Source of the DNA: Hephaestia mangrovi
Lineage (GTDB): Bacteria > Pseudomonadota > Alphaproteobacteria > Sphingomonadales > Sphingomonadaceae
Assembly: GCF_019880555.1 (NCBI RefSeq)
Contig: NZ_JAINVU010000001.1
Location: 372,001-436,000 of the forward strand
Reading direction: 5' to 3'
Length of the DNA stretch: 64,000 bases
The position numbers were made by a program, and so were the translations under genes. Positions 41,485 to 50,433 of the stretch are shown here, one piece after another; position 1 is the first letter of the stretch; each line of letters begins with the position of its first letter. The notes under the pieces are model-generated. The model saw nothing but the letters and a program-made list of their open reading frames with translations. It had not been told where the DNA came from and did not search any database.

Positions 41485-42819
41485 ATGAAATCAGTCGATC
41501 AAGCCCGTAGCTTCGCCCAGGATATCGTTTCGCGCGCCATCGCCGCCGGCGCGGATGCCGCCGATGCGATGGTCTCCAACCATGCCTCGCTCAACGTCTC
41601 GGTACGGCTCGGCGCGCTCGAGGATGTCGGGCGGTCCGAAGGCGAAGACCTGAGCCTGCGCGTGTTCGTCGGCAAGCGGAATGCCAGCGTCGCGACTTCC
41701 GATTTCGCTTCGGCCGCGCTCGACGAGCTGGTTGCGCGCGCCGTTCGCATGGCGAAGGAGGCGCCCGAGGACAAATGGGCCGGGCTCGCGCCCGAGGAGC
41801 GCCTGCTGCGCGGCACGCCGCCGCAGCTCGATATCGATGATGGCGGTGTCGTCGCGCCCGAGGATCTGCGCGAGCGCGCGCTGGAGGCGGAGGACGCCGC
41901 GCGCGCCATCGACGGCGTCACCAACAGCGAGGGCGCGGGCGCCAGCGCCAGCCGCGCGGTGATGGCGATTGCCACCAGCCATGGCTTTGCCGGCGGCTAT
42001 GCGGCGACGAGCTATGGCATCCATGCCAGCGTGCTCGCTGGCAAGGCGGGCGGGATGGAGCGCGATTACGCGCACCACGCCGCGCGCCACCTGCGGCATC
42101 TGGAAAGCGCCGCGGCGATCGGCGCGCGTGCCGGGGAGCGCGCGGTGCGGCGGCTCGATCCCGCACGCGTGCCGAGCGGCGCGATGCCGGTGGTGTTCGA
42201 TCGCCGCATCGGCGGCAGCCTGCTCGGGCATCTGGTCGGCGCGATCGCCGGGCCGGCGATCACCCGCAAGACCAGCTTCCTGCTCGACGCGATGGGCGAA
42301 GCGATCTTTCCCGAGATCGTCACCGTGCGCGATGATCCGCACCGCCCGCACGGGCTGCGCTCGCGCCCGTTCGACGGCGAGGGGCTGGCGGTGCTGCCGG
42401 TCGCGCTGATCGAGGCGGGGCATCTGGAGACCTGGCTGCTCGACAGCGCCTCGGCACGCCAGCTTGGCCTGGAGCCGACCGGGCATGGCGGGCGCGGCGG
42501 CGGCGTTTCGGCGAGCAACCTCTATATGGACGCGGGCAATGTGTCGGTCGAATCGCTGATCGGCGATGTCGAGCGCGGCGTGTGGGTGACCGAATTGATC
42601 GGCCAGGGCGTCAACCTGACGACCGGCGATTATTCGCGCGGCGCCTCCGGCTTCCTGATCGAGAACGGCAAGATCACGCGGCCGATCGCCGAGTTCACCG
42701 TCGCGGGCAATCTCAAGACGATGTTCGCCGGCCTGACGCCCGCCAACGACCTTGAATTCCGCTACGGGATCAATGTGCCGACGCTGAGGATCGACGGGAT
42801 GACGGTTGCCGGTGACTGA
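41485..42819 (+). CDS. pmbA: TldD/PmbA family metallopeptidase, PmbA-type subunit
   Basis: A protein of 444 residues. TldD and PmbA (TldE) form a heterodimer that cleaves unfolded peptides, matures some antibacterial peptides and degrades the CcdA antitoxin. This subunit shows the PmbA features VRLGALEDVGRSEGEDLSLRV (quoted as VRLGALEDVG and SEGEDLSLRV), VVFDRRIGGSLLGHLVGAI, and SASNLYMDAGN. It lacks the HEXXXH metal site, as expected since that lies in TldD. No tldD gene is visible nearby. The next gene overlaps its stop. Confidence 0.93.
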   Translation: MKSVDQARSFAQDIVSRAIAAGADAADAMVSNHASLNVSVRLGALEDVGRSEGEDLSLRVFVGKRNASVATSDFASAALDELVARAVRMAKEAPEDKWAGLAPEERLLRGTPPQLDIDDGGVVAPEDLRERALEAEDAARAIDGVTNSEGAGASASRAVMAIATSHGFAGGYAATSYGIHASVLAGKAGGMERDYAHHAARHLRHLESAAAIGARAGERAVRRLDPARVPSGAMPVVFDRRIGGSLLGHLVGAIAGPAITRKTSFLLDAMGEAIFPEIVTVRDDPHRPHGLRSRPFDGEGLAVLPVALIEAGHLETWLLDSASARQLGLEPTGHGGRGGGVSASNLYMDAGNVSVESLIGDVERGVWVTELIGQGVNLTTGDYSRGASGFLIENGKITRPIAEFTVAGNLKTMFAGLTPANDLEFRYGINVPTLRIDGMTVAGD

Positions 42820-43588
42820 TCTGGCCGCTCCGGTTGCCGCGGTCGCCGCCGAAGCGGGGGCGCTGGCGATGAAGCGGTGGCGAACTGACTTTAAGCGCTG
42901 GGAAAAGACGCCGGGCCATCCGGTGTGCGATGTCGACCTGGAGATCGACGGACTGTTGCGCGAGCGGTTGACCGCGCTCGATCCCGAGGCGGGGTGGCTG
43001 TCGGAGGAGACCGTCGACAATGCGGATCGGCTCGGCTGCCGCCGCGTCTGGGTGGTCGATCCGATCGACGGGACGCGCGATTACCTGCGCGGCCGCGAAG
43101 GCTGGGCGGTATCGGTGGCGCTGATCGAGGATGGCCAGCCGGTGATCGCGGTGCTCGATTGTCCGCCGCGCGCCGCGGTGTTTCGCGCCGTGGCGGGGCA
43201 GGGCGCGACGCTCAACGGCGGGCGCATCCGCGCTGCCTCGCGCACCGAGCTGGCGGGCGCGCGCGTGCCGACCGAGGCGCTGCCCAAGGCCGATCGCGAC
43301 CTGACGACGGTCTATCGGCCCAATTCGATCGCGCTGCGCATCGCGATGGTCGCGGCGGGCGAGGCCGATCTGGTGGCGACGCTGCGCTGGGGCCATGAAT
43401 GGGACATCGCCGCCGCCGTGCTGATCGCGCGCGAGGCCGGCGCGGAGATCAGCGACGCGCTGGGCCAGCCGCTCGCGTTCAACACGCGGCGCGCGGAGGC
43501 ATTCGGTGTGCTGGCAACATCGCGTGGGCTGCACGACGCGGCCGTCGACCGGCTGCGCGAGCGGGCGGCGACGGCGTCGCGGCGGTGA
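42812..43588 (+). CDS. Inositol monophosphatase family enzyme, CysQ-like
   Basis: A protein of 258 residues from the GTG at 42812, inside the end of pmbA (a TTG at 42806 is also possible). Family motifs: the metal-binding EET in GWLSEETVD, the core WVVDPIDGTRDYLRG, and WDIAAAVLIAREAGAEIS near the C-terminus. It may hydrolyse 3'(2')-phosphoadenosine 5'-phosphate (CysQ activity) or a sugar/inositol phosphate. The short length and DYLRG variant favour the CysQ side, with limited certainty. Operon with pmbA. Confidence 0.88.
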   Translation: MTDLAAPVAAVAAEAGALAMKRWRTDFKRWEKTPGHPVCDVDLEIDGLLRERLTALDPEAGWLSEETVDNADRLGCRRVWVVDPIDGTRDYLRGREGWAVSVALIEDGQPVIAVLDCPPRAAVFRAVAGQGATLNGGRIRAASRTELAGARVPTEALPKADRDLTTVYRPNSIALRIAMVAAGEADLVATLRWGHEWDIAAAVLIAREAGAEISDALGQPLAFNTRRAEAFGVLATSRGLHDAAVDRLRERAATASRR

Positions 43589-43633
43589 TTGGCTATGGTG
43601 TTAAGGAGTTAGAGCACGGGTCGGCACGGTAGC

Positions 43634-43662
43634 TTTCACCCCAATTGCCGACATTGTAGAAT
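43634..43662 (+). promoter_or_regulatory. Candidate promoter of the ankyrin gene
   Basis: TTTCAC, a 17-nt spacer and TAGAAT, ending 16 bp before the ATG at 43679. The surrounding 60 bp are AT-rich compared with the rest of the window. No clear ribosome site follows, so the mRNA may be almost leaderless. Confidence 0.35.
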
Positions 43663-43678
43663 ATGTTATCCTCCCTCG

Positions 43679-44071
43679 ATGGAGAAGGACAGAGCTGGGC
43701 GGACGGCCCTCATCAACGCCTGCATTGAGGCTGACCCAGCTCTTGCCGAGCAATTATTAGAAGATGGCGCTGATCCCAACACTGTCGACAACGACGGCTG
43801 GTCTGCGCTGCATTTTGCAGCCGCTAATTCGGATGGGCTTTTGGTGCGCCGACTTCTTGAGAAGGGCGCATTGATGGAAATCCGCGATTGCTATGGTAAT
43901 TCCCCCCTTTGGCGGGCGGTGATGTCCTATCGCGGTAACGGTGAAGCAATAATCGCGTTACTCCAAGCCGATGCGGATCCGGACGCCGTCAACGACCATG
44001 GTGTAAGCCCCCGCTCGCTGGCCCTGACCATCTCAAATTACGATGTTTCCAGATTCTTCGAATCTCAGTAG
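43679..44071 (+). CDS. Ankyrin-repeat protein
   Basis: A protein of 130 residues built of about three to four ankyrin repeats: GRTALINACIEADPALAEQL, LEDGADPNTVDNDGWSALHF, LEKGALMEIRDCYGNSPLWR and a last one around DADPDAVNDHGVSPRSLAL. No signal peptide or membrane segment. Ankyrin repeats bind other proteins; the partner is not evident. The codon use and base composition are more AT-rich than those of neighbours, which suggests transfer from elsewhere. Small solitary ankyrin proteins sometimes serve as immunity proteins to toxins, but no toxin gene is adjacent. Confidence 0.85.
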   Translation: MEKDRAGRTALINACIEADPALAEQLLEDGADPNTVDNDGWSALHFAAANSDGLLVRRLLEKGALMEIRDCYGNSPLWRAVMSYRGNGEAIIALLQADADPDAVNDHGVSPRSLALTISNYDVSRFFESQ

Positions 44072-44118
44072 CTTTCCCACCGCGTTCCACCCAAAACCGT
44101 CCCTTCCAGCGCCCGGCG

Positions 44119-44838
44119 TCACCCCTCTATTACGTCGTCGCCCTGATATTTGATCTGGAGGTAGCGGCCGCGGGTCGCGAGGAGGTCGAGGTCGCCCTTG
44201 GCGAGTTGTTCGGTCATCTGCGCGATCTCGCGGTCGATCACGGCGAGGCCGTCGGCGAGTTGCTGGTCGGGGGTCTTGCCGTTGCGTTCGACGGTGCGCA
44301 GCGGCGTCGGCACGCGGTTGTAGCTTTCGACCAGACCGGGGAGGTTGTCGGCAAGCAGCTTGCGGATCTCGCTCGCCGCCGGAGTGCCCTCGTCGAGCCC
44401 GGCCAGTTGCGGCCCGAGCGTTTCGAGCCGCCGCTCGATGCCGTCGACCTGTCGCGCGGCCTGCGCTGGCATAGTCATCCGCTCGTGCGCCAGCCATTGC
44501 TCGGTCTTGAGCGGCAGGATGCGGATCGGCGTCTGATGGAAGGTTTCGGGCTTGATCTCGGGGATCGCCGCGCCGGGCATAACCGCGAGGGCGAAGGTGA
44601 CCGCGACGAGCAGCAGCATGACCAGCAGCGCGCCGCCGATGCCCAGCGGCATGAACCAGCCGATCACCGTCGCGGCGATCAGGATCGCGACGTCGGCGAT
44701 GGCGATGCGGCCGATCCGCTTGCCGATCGATTGCTGGCGCCATTCGCGTTGCCGCCCGCCGGGCGCGCGATAGCGATCCGAGGTGCGGTTGAGCAGCTCG
44801 GTCGAGCGCGCGATCTGCTCGTCGACCTCACTCGTCAT
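44119..44838 (-). CDS. XpaC-like membrane protein paired with TelA
   Basis: A protein of 239 residues from the ATG at 44838, which overlaps the telA-like stop (ATGA). A charged N-terminus (about 1-43) is followed by two close transmembrane helices (about 46-90) and a cytoplasmic helical domain with alternating charges (QVDGIERRLETLGPQLAGLD, quoted from its middle). XpaC-type proteins (once annotated as 5-bromo-4-chloroindolyl phosphate hydrolysis proteins) are encoded with TelA across bacteria, and their real function is unclear. The assignment rests on this layout and context, not on strong motifs. Confidence 0.6.
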   Translation of the reverse strand: MTSEVDEQIARSTELLNRTSDRYRAPGGRQREWRQQSIGKRIGRIAIADVAILIAATVIGWFMPLGIGGALLVMLLLVAVTFALAVMPGAAIPEIKPETFHQTPIRILPLKTEQWLAHERMTMPAQAARQVDGIERRLETLGPQLAGLDEGTPAASEIRKLLADNLPGLVESYNRVPTPLRTVERNGKTPDQQLADGLAVIDREIAQMTEQLAKGDLDLLATRGRYLQIKYQGDDVIEG

Positions 44839-46046
44839 CCGTTCAATGCCTCGAGCTTGAATTGATTGGTGGCCGATGCGCCGGCATTCTGCGCGGCCCC
44901 TTCGGCGCGGGCGATATAGCCTTTCGACTTCTCGACCTCGTTCGACAGCGTGTCGACGGTAGTCTTCATCGAATCGAGCGCCTTCAGTTTGAACGTGTCG
45001 ATCGCGTCCATCGTGTCGTAGATGTTCTGGAACGCGCGTTGCAGCGTCTCGACCGGAATCGTCGAGGCGGCGGCCTGTTCGTGGATCGCGGCAGTCTGGC
45101 TTTTCAACAGCTTGCCGGTCGAATCGATGATATCCGAGGTGGTGGTGTTGAGCGCGGTGATCTGATCGAGCACCAGCTTCTGGCTGGTCAGCGCCTGCGC
45201 CACGGTGACCGCGGTGCGCAGCGCCGCGACGGTGGTGGTGGAGGCGCGATCGACGCCCTTGACCAGCTCGACATTGTTCTTCTTGACGAGATCGAGCGCG
45301 AGATAGCCCTGCACCGTCACCGCCATCTGGGTCAGCAAGTCCTGCGTGCGCTGGCGGACGTAGAACAAAGCGGTCTCGCGGATCGCCTTGGCCTTGGCGG
45401 GATCGGTCGCGTCGAGTTCGTTGGCCTTGTCCTCGAGCCGTTGGTCCATCGTCTTGGCGAGCACGATCATCTGCTCGAGCCGCCCCATCGCGTTCCACAG
45501 ATTGGCGCGCTCGGTATCGATCGCGGCATTGTCCATGAGCAGCTCGTCTTTGCCCGAGCCCAGGCTCTTGAGGATCGCCGAAATGTGCGTCTGCGACGAT
45601 TTGTACTTGTCGAAATAGACCGTCATCTTGCTGCCGAACGGGATTACGCCGAGCAGCTTGCGCGGGCCTTTGAGGCTGCCCTGCTTGCCGGGATCGAGCT
45701 GCTCGATCGTGCGGCGGAGCTGGGCGAGATCGGCGCCGACGCCGTTATCCTTGTCCATCGCGCGGATCGGGCGATCGAGGAAGCGGTTCGATTGGCCGGC
45801 CGCGTCGCGGATTTCCTTCTGCCCCATCGCGGTGATCGCATCGACGCGCTTGCCGAATTCGGGCGAATTGACGTCCTGCGCGACGAGATCGGTGACGAAG
45901 CCGTCGACCTTCTCCTCGAGCTGGGTGCGCGTCTTATCGTCCACGGGGACGAGCCCGGCGGACTTTTCAGCCGCCACAGCTGGCACCGGATCGGGCGGGG
46001 TCAGCTTCAGGTCCTGTTCGGCCGTGTCGGTCGCCGTCGTCGCCAT
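44835..46046 (-). CDS. TelA family toxic-anion resistance protein
   Basis: A protein of 403 residues, largely alpha-helical without membrane segments. Family phrases include IPFGSKMTVYFDKYKSSQTH, RQRTQDLLTQMAVTVQGYLA and the ALTSQKLVLDQITALN region. TelA proteins were named for tellurite resistance, but are now linked to cell-envelope stress and to terD-type stress loci; the biochemical role is unknown. It forms a two-gene operon with the XpaC-like protein. No ter genes are seen nearby. Confidence 0.9.
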   Translation of the reverse strand: MATTATDTAEQDLKLTPPDPVPAVAAEKSAGLVPVDDKTRTQLEEKVDGFVTDLVAQDVNSPEFGKRVDAITAMGQKEIRDAAGQSNRFLDRPIRAMDKDNGVGADLAQLRRTIEQLDPGKQGSLKGPRKLLGVIPFGSKMTVYFDKYKSSQTHISAILKSLGSGKDELLMDNAAIDTERANLWNAMGRLEQMIVLAKTMDQRLEDKANELDATDPAKAKAIRETALFYVRQRTQDLLTQMAVTVQGYLALDLVKKNNVELVKGVDRASTTTVAALRTAVTVAQALTSQKLVLDQITALNTTTSDIIDSTGKLLKSQTAAIHEQAAASTIPVETLQRAFQNIYDTMDAIDTFKLKALDSMKTTVDTLSNEVEKSKGYIARAEGAAQNAGASATNQFKLEALNG

Positions 46047-46144
46047 CGAATATCTCCGCTTGGGAACCCCTGCCTAGATGACCGGGTTCGCGTTTGCGTT
46101 CAAGTGTATCATTGATGTAATACGCTTGTCGATGGCGGCAAGGC

Positions 46145-47158
46145 TCAATGCAGGCCGACGAGGCGTAGCAGCGCGAGGCTGAGTGCGATCAGCACGACGA
46201 GCGACAGGCAGACGGCGAGGGTGACGCGGCCGCCGGCTTGCGCCACCGCCTTAAGATCGGTCGAGAGGCCGAGCGCGGCCATCGAGATCACGGTCAGCAT
46301 CGTTGCCGCGGCGGCAATCGGCGCCAGCGCCGCGTGGGGAACGACGCCCGCCGACCGCGCCGCCACGAGGGCGAGGAAGCCGACGATGAACCACGGCACC
46401 AGCTTGTGCAGCGGCGGCGTCGCGCCGGTGCGGCCGCGGCCCTTGGCGAGCGATAGCGCGATGCAGACCGGGCCGAGCATCAGGACGCGCACCAGCTTGA
46501 CCAGCGTGCCGATCTGCACCGCGCGGGCGCCCATCGGCGCGGCGGCGGCAATCACCTGCGGCACGGCGTAGACGGTCAAGCCGGCGAGCGCGCCATAGCC
46601 GAGACCGGTCATCCCGAGCGCGAAGCCAAGCAGCGGCAGGCCGAGGACGACGATTACGCCGAGCACCGCGGTGAAGGCGATCGCCGCGGCGACGTCGTCG
46701 CCATCGGCGTCGATTACCGGCGCCACGGCGGCGATTGCCGAATTGCCGCAGATCGAATTGCCGCACGCGACGAGCAGCGCCATCCGCCGCGGCAGCCCGA
46801 GCGTGCGGCCGATCGTGAAGCTGGCGGCGATCGCGCCCGCCACGATCGCCGCGATTCCGGCGAGCAGCGCGGGCCCTGCCGCGAGCACCGTCGCGGCGCT
46901 GACCGAGGCTCCGAGCAGCACGACGGCGATTTCCAGCAATAGCTTGGCACTCGTCTCGACGCCGTGGCGCCAGCGTTCGCCGGGCGTCCAGAAAGCGCGC
47001 AGGCCGACGCCGAGCAGGATCGCCAGCACCAGCGCCTCCAGCCAGGCGCGCCCGAACAGATGTCGCTCGGCGCGTTCGGCGAGGAAGGCGGATGCGGTGA
47101 TGGCAGCGCACAAGGCGATGCCGGGCAGGGGGCGGATAATGTGGCGGTGCAGGATCAT
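46145..47158 (-). CDS. YeiH/UPF0324 family putative sulfate exporter
   Basis: A protein of 337 residues from the ATG at 47158 (a TTG at 47185 would add nine). About ten helices. The family signature GNSICGNSAIAAVAPVI is present, as are VETSAKLLLEIAVVLLGASV and GLSTDLKAVAQAGGR. These proteins are annotated as sulfate or sulfonate exporters on limited evidence. As often seen for this family, a LysR gene (YeiE type) is divergent from it and should control it. Confidence 0.9.
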   Translation of the reverse strand: MILHRHIIRPLPGIALCAAITASAFLAERAERHLFGRAWLEALVLAILLGVGLRAFWTPGERWRHGVETSAKLLLEIAVVLLGASVSAATVLAAGPALLAGIAAIVAGAIAASFTIGRTLGLPRRMALLVACGNSICGNSAIAAVAPVIDADGDDVAAAIAFTAVLGVIVVLGLPLLGFALGMTGLGYGALAGLTVYAVPQVIAAAAPMGARAVQIGTLVKLVRVLMLGPVCIALSLAKGRGRTGATPPLHKLVPWFIVGFLALVAARSAGVVPHAALAPIAAAATMLTVISMAALGLSTDLKAVAQAGGRVTLAVCLSLVVLIALSLALLRLVGLH

Positions 47159-47182
47159 GCGGCGACGATGCGCGGCATCGAT

Positions 47183-47238
47183 CAATATAAAAATCGAATA
47201 ATATTGCTCATTTCGATCGATTATGCTTGTTGATCGAT
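47183..47238. promoter_or_regulatory. AT-rich operator region between the YeiH-like and LysR genes
   Basis: CAATAT-N12-ATATTG (47183-47206) is a perfect inverted repeat, and AATCGA (47193) pairs with TCGATT (47216-47221). The stretch is the only AT-rich part of the divergent spacer. Sites of this form, with T-N11-A cores, are what LysR proteins bind, so it probably holds both promoters and the operator. Confidence 0.5.
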
Positions 47239-48105
47239 ATGACGCTGGAGCAGCTTCGCATCTTCGTCGCCGTTGCCGAGCGGCAGCACATGACGCGCGC
47301 GGCGACGGCGCTCAATCTCACCCAATCGGCGGTCAGTGCGGCTGTCGCGGCGCTCGAGACGCGGCACGACGTGCGGCTGTTCCACCGCGTCGGCCGCCGT
47401 ATCGAGCTGACCGAGGCGGGGGAGGCGTTGCTCGACGATGCTCGCGCGCTGCTGTCATCGGCGGCAGCGGCGGAGCAGGCGCTTGCCGATCGCGGACGGC
47501 TGTTGCGCGGTCGGCTGGCGTTGGCGGCGAGCCAGACGATCGCGGGCTATTGGCTGCCGCGCTTCCTGGCACGCTTCAGCGCGGCCCATCCCGGCGTCGC
47601 GATCGATCTCGCCATCGGCAATAGCGCGCAAGCCGCCGCGCAAGTGCTGACCGGGACTGCCGAACTCGGCTTCGTCGAAGGGCGGATCGACGATCCGGCG
47701 CTGGCGCGCTGGCAGATCGGCGAGGATAGGCTGCAATTGGTGCGCGCCGAACCTGCCGGCGCGGTCGATGCCGGTTGGCTGGCTGGCGCGCGCTGGGTGA
47801 TGCGTGAACCGGGATCTGGCACGCGGACTAGCCTCGAAGCGGCGCTGGGCGAGCTCGGCGTGGCGACGGGCGATCTGGACGTGGCGATGACCTTGCCGTC
47901 GAACGAGGCGGTGCGCACCGCGGTCGCGGCGGGGCAGGGGATTGCCGGGCTGTCGTCGCTGGTGGTCGAGCCGTTGGTCGCGCTCGGCCGGCTGCACCCG
48001 ATCGACGTGAAATTGGCGCCGCGGCCGTTCTATGCGCTGCGGCACAAGGAGCGCTACCGCAGCCGCGCGGCAGATGTACTTATCGAGATGATCGCGGCCT
48101 GCTGA
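47239..48105 (+). CDS. LysR-family regulator (YeiE-like)
   Basis: A protein of 288 residues from the ATG at 47239. It opens MTLEQLRIFVAVAERQHMTR, then AATALNLTQSAVSAAVAALE, a standard LysR winged helix-turn-helix (about 1-60). The effector domain (about 88-285) contains LALAASQTIAGYWLPRFLAR and ELGFVEGRIDDP, as in CysB/YeiE-like sensors of small anions. Divergent from the YeiH-like exporter, which is its likely target. Convergent with the PilZ gene, 4 bp apart. Confidence 0.92.
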   Translation: MTLEQLRIFVAVAERQHMTRAATALNLTQSAVSAAVAALETRHDVRLFHRVGRRIELTEAGEALLDDARALLSSAAAAEQALADRGRLLRGRLALAASQTIAGYWLPRFLARFSAAHPGVAIDLAIGNSAQAAAQVLTGTAELGFVEGRIDDPALARWQIGEDRLQLVRAEPAGAVDAGWLAGARWVMREPGSGTRTSLEAALGELGVATGDLDVAMTLPSNEAVRTAVAAGQGIAGLSSLVVEPLVALGRLHPIDVKLAPRPFYALRHKERYRSRAADVLIEMIAAC

Positions 48106-48109
48106 CGGC

Positions 48110-48466
48110 TCAGGCGGCGGTAGGCTTCCACGGGCCGGTAATCACCATCGCCTCGTTCTCGCCCGACCGGATCGTGCGGCGGAACAACTCGATCTCCAGC
48201 ATCTCGGTGAACAGGCAGCCGGTCGCCTTGTGGTCGCTCCATACGACGCGGGCCATTTGCGGTTCGGCGTCGGGAAGGCGGAGCCAGACGATACTTTCGG
48301 GTGCGAGCCCGTGGACGTCGACGCGAAAACCGAAGCGCGAGATATCGATCAGCCGCGCCGGCGTTGCCCGCTGTCCCTGTTCGCGCAGCGCGACCTTGAC
48401 GCCGGTCGCTACCCGTTTGCCTCGGCGCGCTTCGCTGGTCCGCCGCGCCGTTCGTGCCGTTGCCAT
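48110..48466 (-). CDS. PilZ domain protein
   Basis: A protein of 118 residues from the ATG at 48466, preceded by a GGGGGA ribosome site. A basic N-terminus leads into a PilZ domain: the RRGKR stretch could supply the RxxxR c-di-GMP site, and LIDISRFGFRV supplies the D/NxSxxG motif. It should respond to cyclic di-GMP, though binding is uncertain because the arginine motif is slightly displaced. Such single-domain PilZ proteins are numerous in sphingomonads; targets are unknown. Confidence 0.82.
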   Translation of the reverse strand: MATARTARRTSEARRGKRVATGVKVALREQGQRATPARLIDISRFGFRVDVHGLAPESIVWLRLPDAEPQMARVVWSDHKATGCLFTEMLEIELFRRTIRSGENEAMVITGPWKPTAA

Positions 48467-48603
48467 TCGGTCATCCCCCAAAGATGATGAACAAGGCGAT
48501 AGTCCGATCCCGCTAACATTACGTAAAGCGAGTCTTCCCGCAACGCAGCAAATGCGCTAGGGCCGCGCGCGTATATCCGCATCCTACAACCGAGTATTTT
48601 CGA

Positions 48604-50433
48604 ATGAGCCTCCGCAACGTGGCCATCATCGCGCACGTCGATCATGGCAAGACCACCCTGGTCGACCAGCTTTTCCGCCAATCGGGCACTTTCCGCGACA
48701 ACCAGCGCGTCGAAGAGCGCGCGATGGATTCGAACGATCTGGAGAAGGAGCGCGGGATCACCATCCTCGCCAAGCCGACCTCGATCGAATGGGACGACGG
48801 CAAGGGCAGCAAGACGCGCATCAACATCGTCGACACCCCCGGCCACGCCGATTTCGGCGGCGAGGTGGAGCGTATCCTGTCGATGGTCGATGGGGTGATC
48901 CTGCTGGTCGACGCCGCCGAAGGCGCGATGCCGCAGACCAAGTTCGTCACCGGCAAGGCGCTGGCGCTGGGCCTGCGCCCGATCGTGGTGGTCAACAAGG
49001 TCGATCGCTCGGATGCGCGCATCCAGGAAGTGCTCGACGAGGTGTTCGATCTGTTCGTGACGCTGGATGCTAGCGACGAGCAGCTCGATTTCCCGGTGCT
49101 CTACGCCTCGGGCCGCAACGGCTATGCCTCGACCGATCCGGACGCTCGCGAGGGCGACCTGATCCCGATGTTCGAGACGATCGTCAGCCACGTGCCGCCG
49201 CCCGCGCTGAACGAAGATGCACCGTTCACCTTCCTGGTGACGCTGCTCGACCGCGACAATTTCCTCGGCCGCATCCTGACCGGCCGGGTCAACTCGGGCG
49301 TGGTGAAGCTCAACCAGCCGATCCACGCGCTCGATAATGACGGCAAGGTGCTGGAGACGGGGCGCGCCTCGAAGTTGATGAGCTTCCGTGGCCTCGATCG
49401 CGTGCCGGTCGAGGAAGCGCGCGCCGGTGACATCATATCGATGGCCGGCCTCGAAGTCGCCACCGTCGCCAACACCATCGCCGACACCTCGGTCTCCGAG
49501 CCGCTCCACGCACAGCCGATCGATCCGCCGACGCTGTCGATGCGCTTCGCGGTCAACGACAGCCCGATGGCCGGGCGCGAGGGCAGCAAGGTCACCTCGC
49601 GCATGATCCGCGACCGCCTGTTCCGCGAGGCGGAATCGAACGTCGCGATCAAGGTCACCGAAGCCGCCGACAAGGACAGCTTCGAGGTTGCCGGGCGCGG
49701 CGAACTCCAGCTCGGCGTGCTGATCGAGACGATGCGCCGCGAAGGCTTCGAGCTCGGCATCAGCCGCCCGCGCGTGCTGTTCCGTGACGGCGATGGCGGA
49801 CGCGAGGAGCCTTATGAAACCGTCGTCATCGACGTCGACGAGGAGCATTCGGGCACCGTCGTGGACAAGATGAACCAGCGCAAGGCGGAGATGACCGACA
49901 TGCGCCCGTCGGGCGGCGGCAAGACGCGCATCACCTTCTCGGCGCCGTCGCGCGGGCTGATCGGCTATCACGGCGAGTTCCTGTCGGACACCCGCGGCAC
50001 CGGGATCATGAACCGGGTGTTCGAGCGCTACGGGCCGTACAAGGGCACGATCGAGGGCCGTAAGAATGGCGTGCTGATCTCCAACGGCACGGGCGAGTCG
50101 AACGCCTATGCGCTCAATTCGCTCGAGGATCGCGGTATCCTGATGGTCGGCCCGGGCGAGCCGCTCTACGAGGGCATGATCATCGGCGAGAATGCCAAGA
50201 CCGACGACCTCGAAGTCAATCCGATGAAGGCCAAGCAGCTGACCAACATCCGCTCGTCGGGCAAGGACGACGCCATCCGGCTGACCCCGCCGCGCAAGCT
50301 GACGCTGGAACAGGCGATCGCCTATATCGACGACGACGAGATGGTCGAGGTGACGCCGAAATCGATCCGGTTGCGCAAGCGCCACCTCGATCCGCACGAG
50401 CGCAAGCGCGCCTCGCGGGCGAAGGCGGCCTAA
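48604..50433 (+). CDS. typA: Translational GTPase TypA/BipA
   Basis: A protein of 609 residues. The G domain has G1 AHVDHGKTTLVD, G2 RGITI, G3 DTPGHADFGGEV, G4 NKVDR and G5 SGRNG. EF-G-like domains II, III and V follow, then the TypA-specific C-terminal domain (GLIGYHGEFLSDTRGTGIMN and NIRSSGKDDAIRL). It binds ribosomes and helps 50S assembly and stress adaptation, especially in the cold. It stands alone with a 137-bp upstream spacer. It overlaps the convergent EVE gene by 4 bp. Confidence 0.97.
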   Translation: MSLRNVAIIAHVDHGKTTLVDQLFRQSGTFRDNQRVEERAMDSNDLEKERGITILAKPTSIEWDDGKGSKTRINIVDTPGHADFGGEVERILSMVDGVILLVDAAEGAMPQTKFVTGKALALGLRPIVVVNKVDRSDARIQEVLDEVFDLFVTLDASDEQLDFPVLYASGRNGYASTDPDAREGDLIPMFETIVSHVPPPALNEDAPFTFLVTLLDRDNFLGRILTGRVNSGVVKLNQPIHALDNDGKVLETGRASKLMSFRGLDRVPVEEARAGDIISMAGLEVATVANTIADTSVSEPLHAQPIDPPTLSMRFAVNDSPMAGREGSKVTSRMIRDRLFREAESNVAIKVTEAADKDSFEVAGRGELQLGVLIETMRREGFELGISRPRVLFRDGDGGREEPYETVVIDVDEEHSGTVVDKMNQRKAEMTDMRPSGGGKTRITFSAPSRGLIGYHGEFLSDTRGTGIMNRVFERYGPYKGTIEGRKNGVLISNGTGESNAYALNSLEDRGILMVGPGEPLYEGMIIGENAKTDDLEVNPMKAKQLTNIRSSGKDDAIRLTPPRKLTLEQAIAYIDDDEMVEVTPKSIRLRKRHLDPHERKRASRAKAA

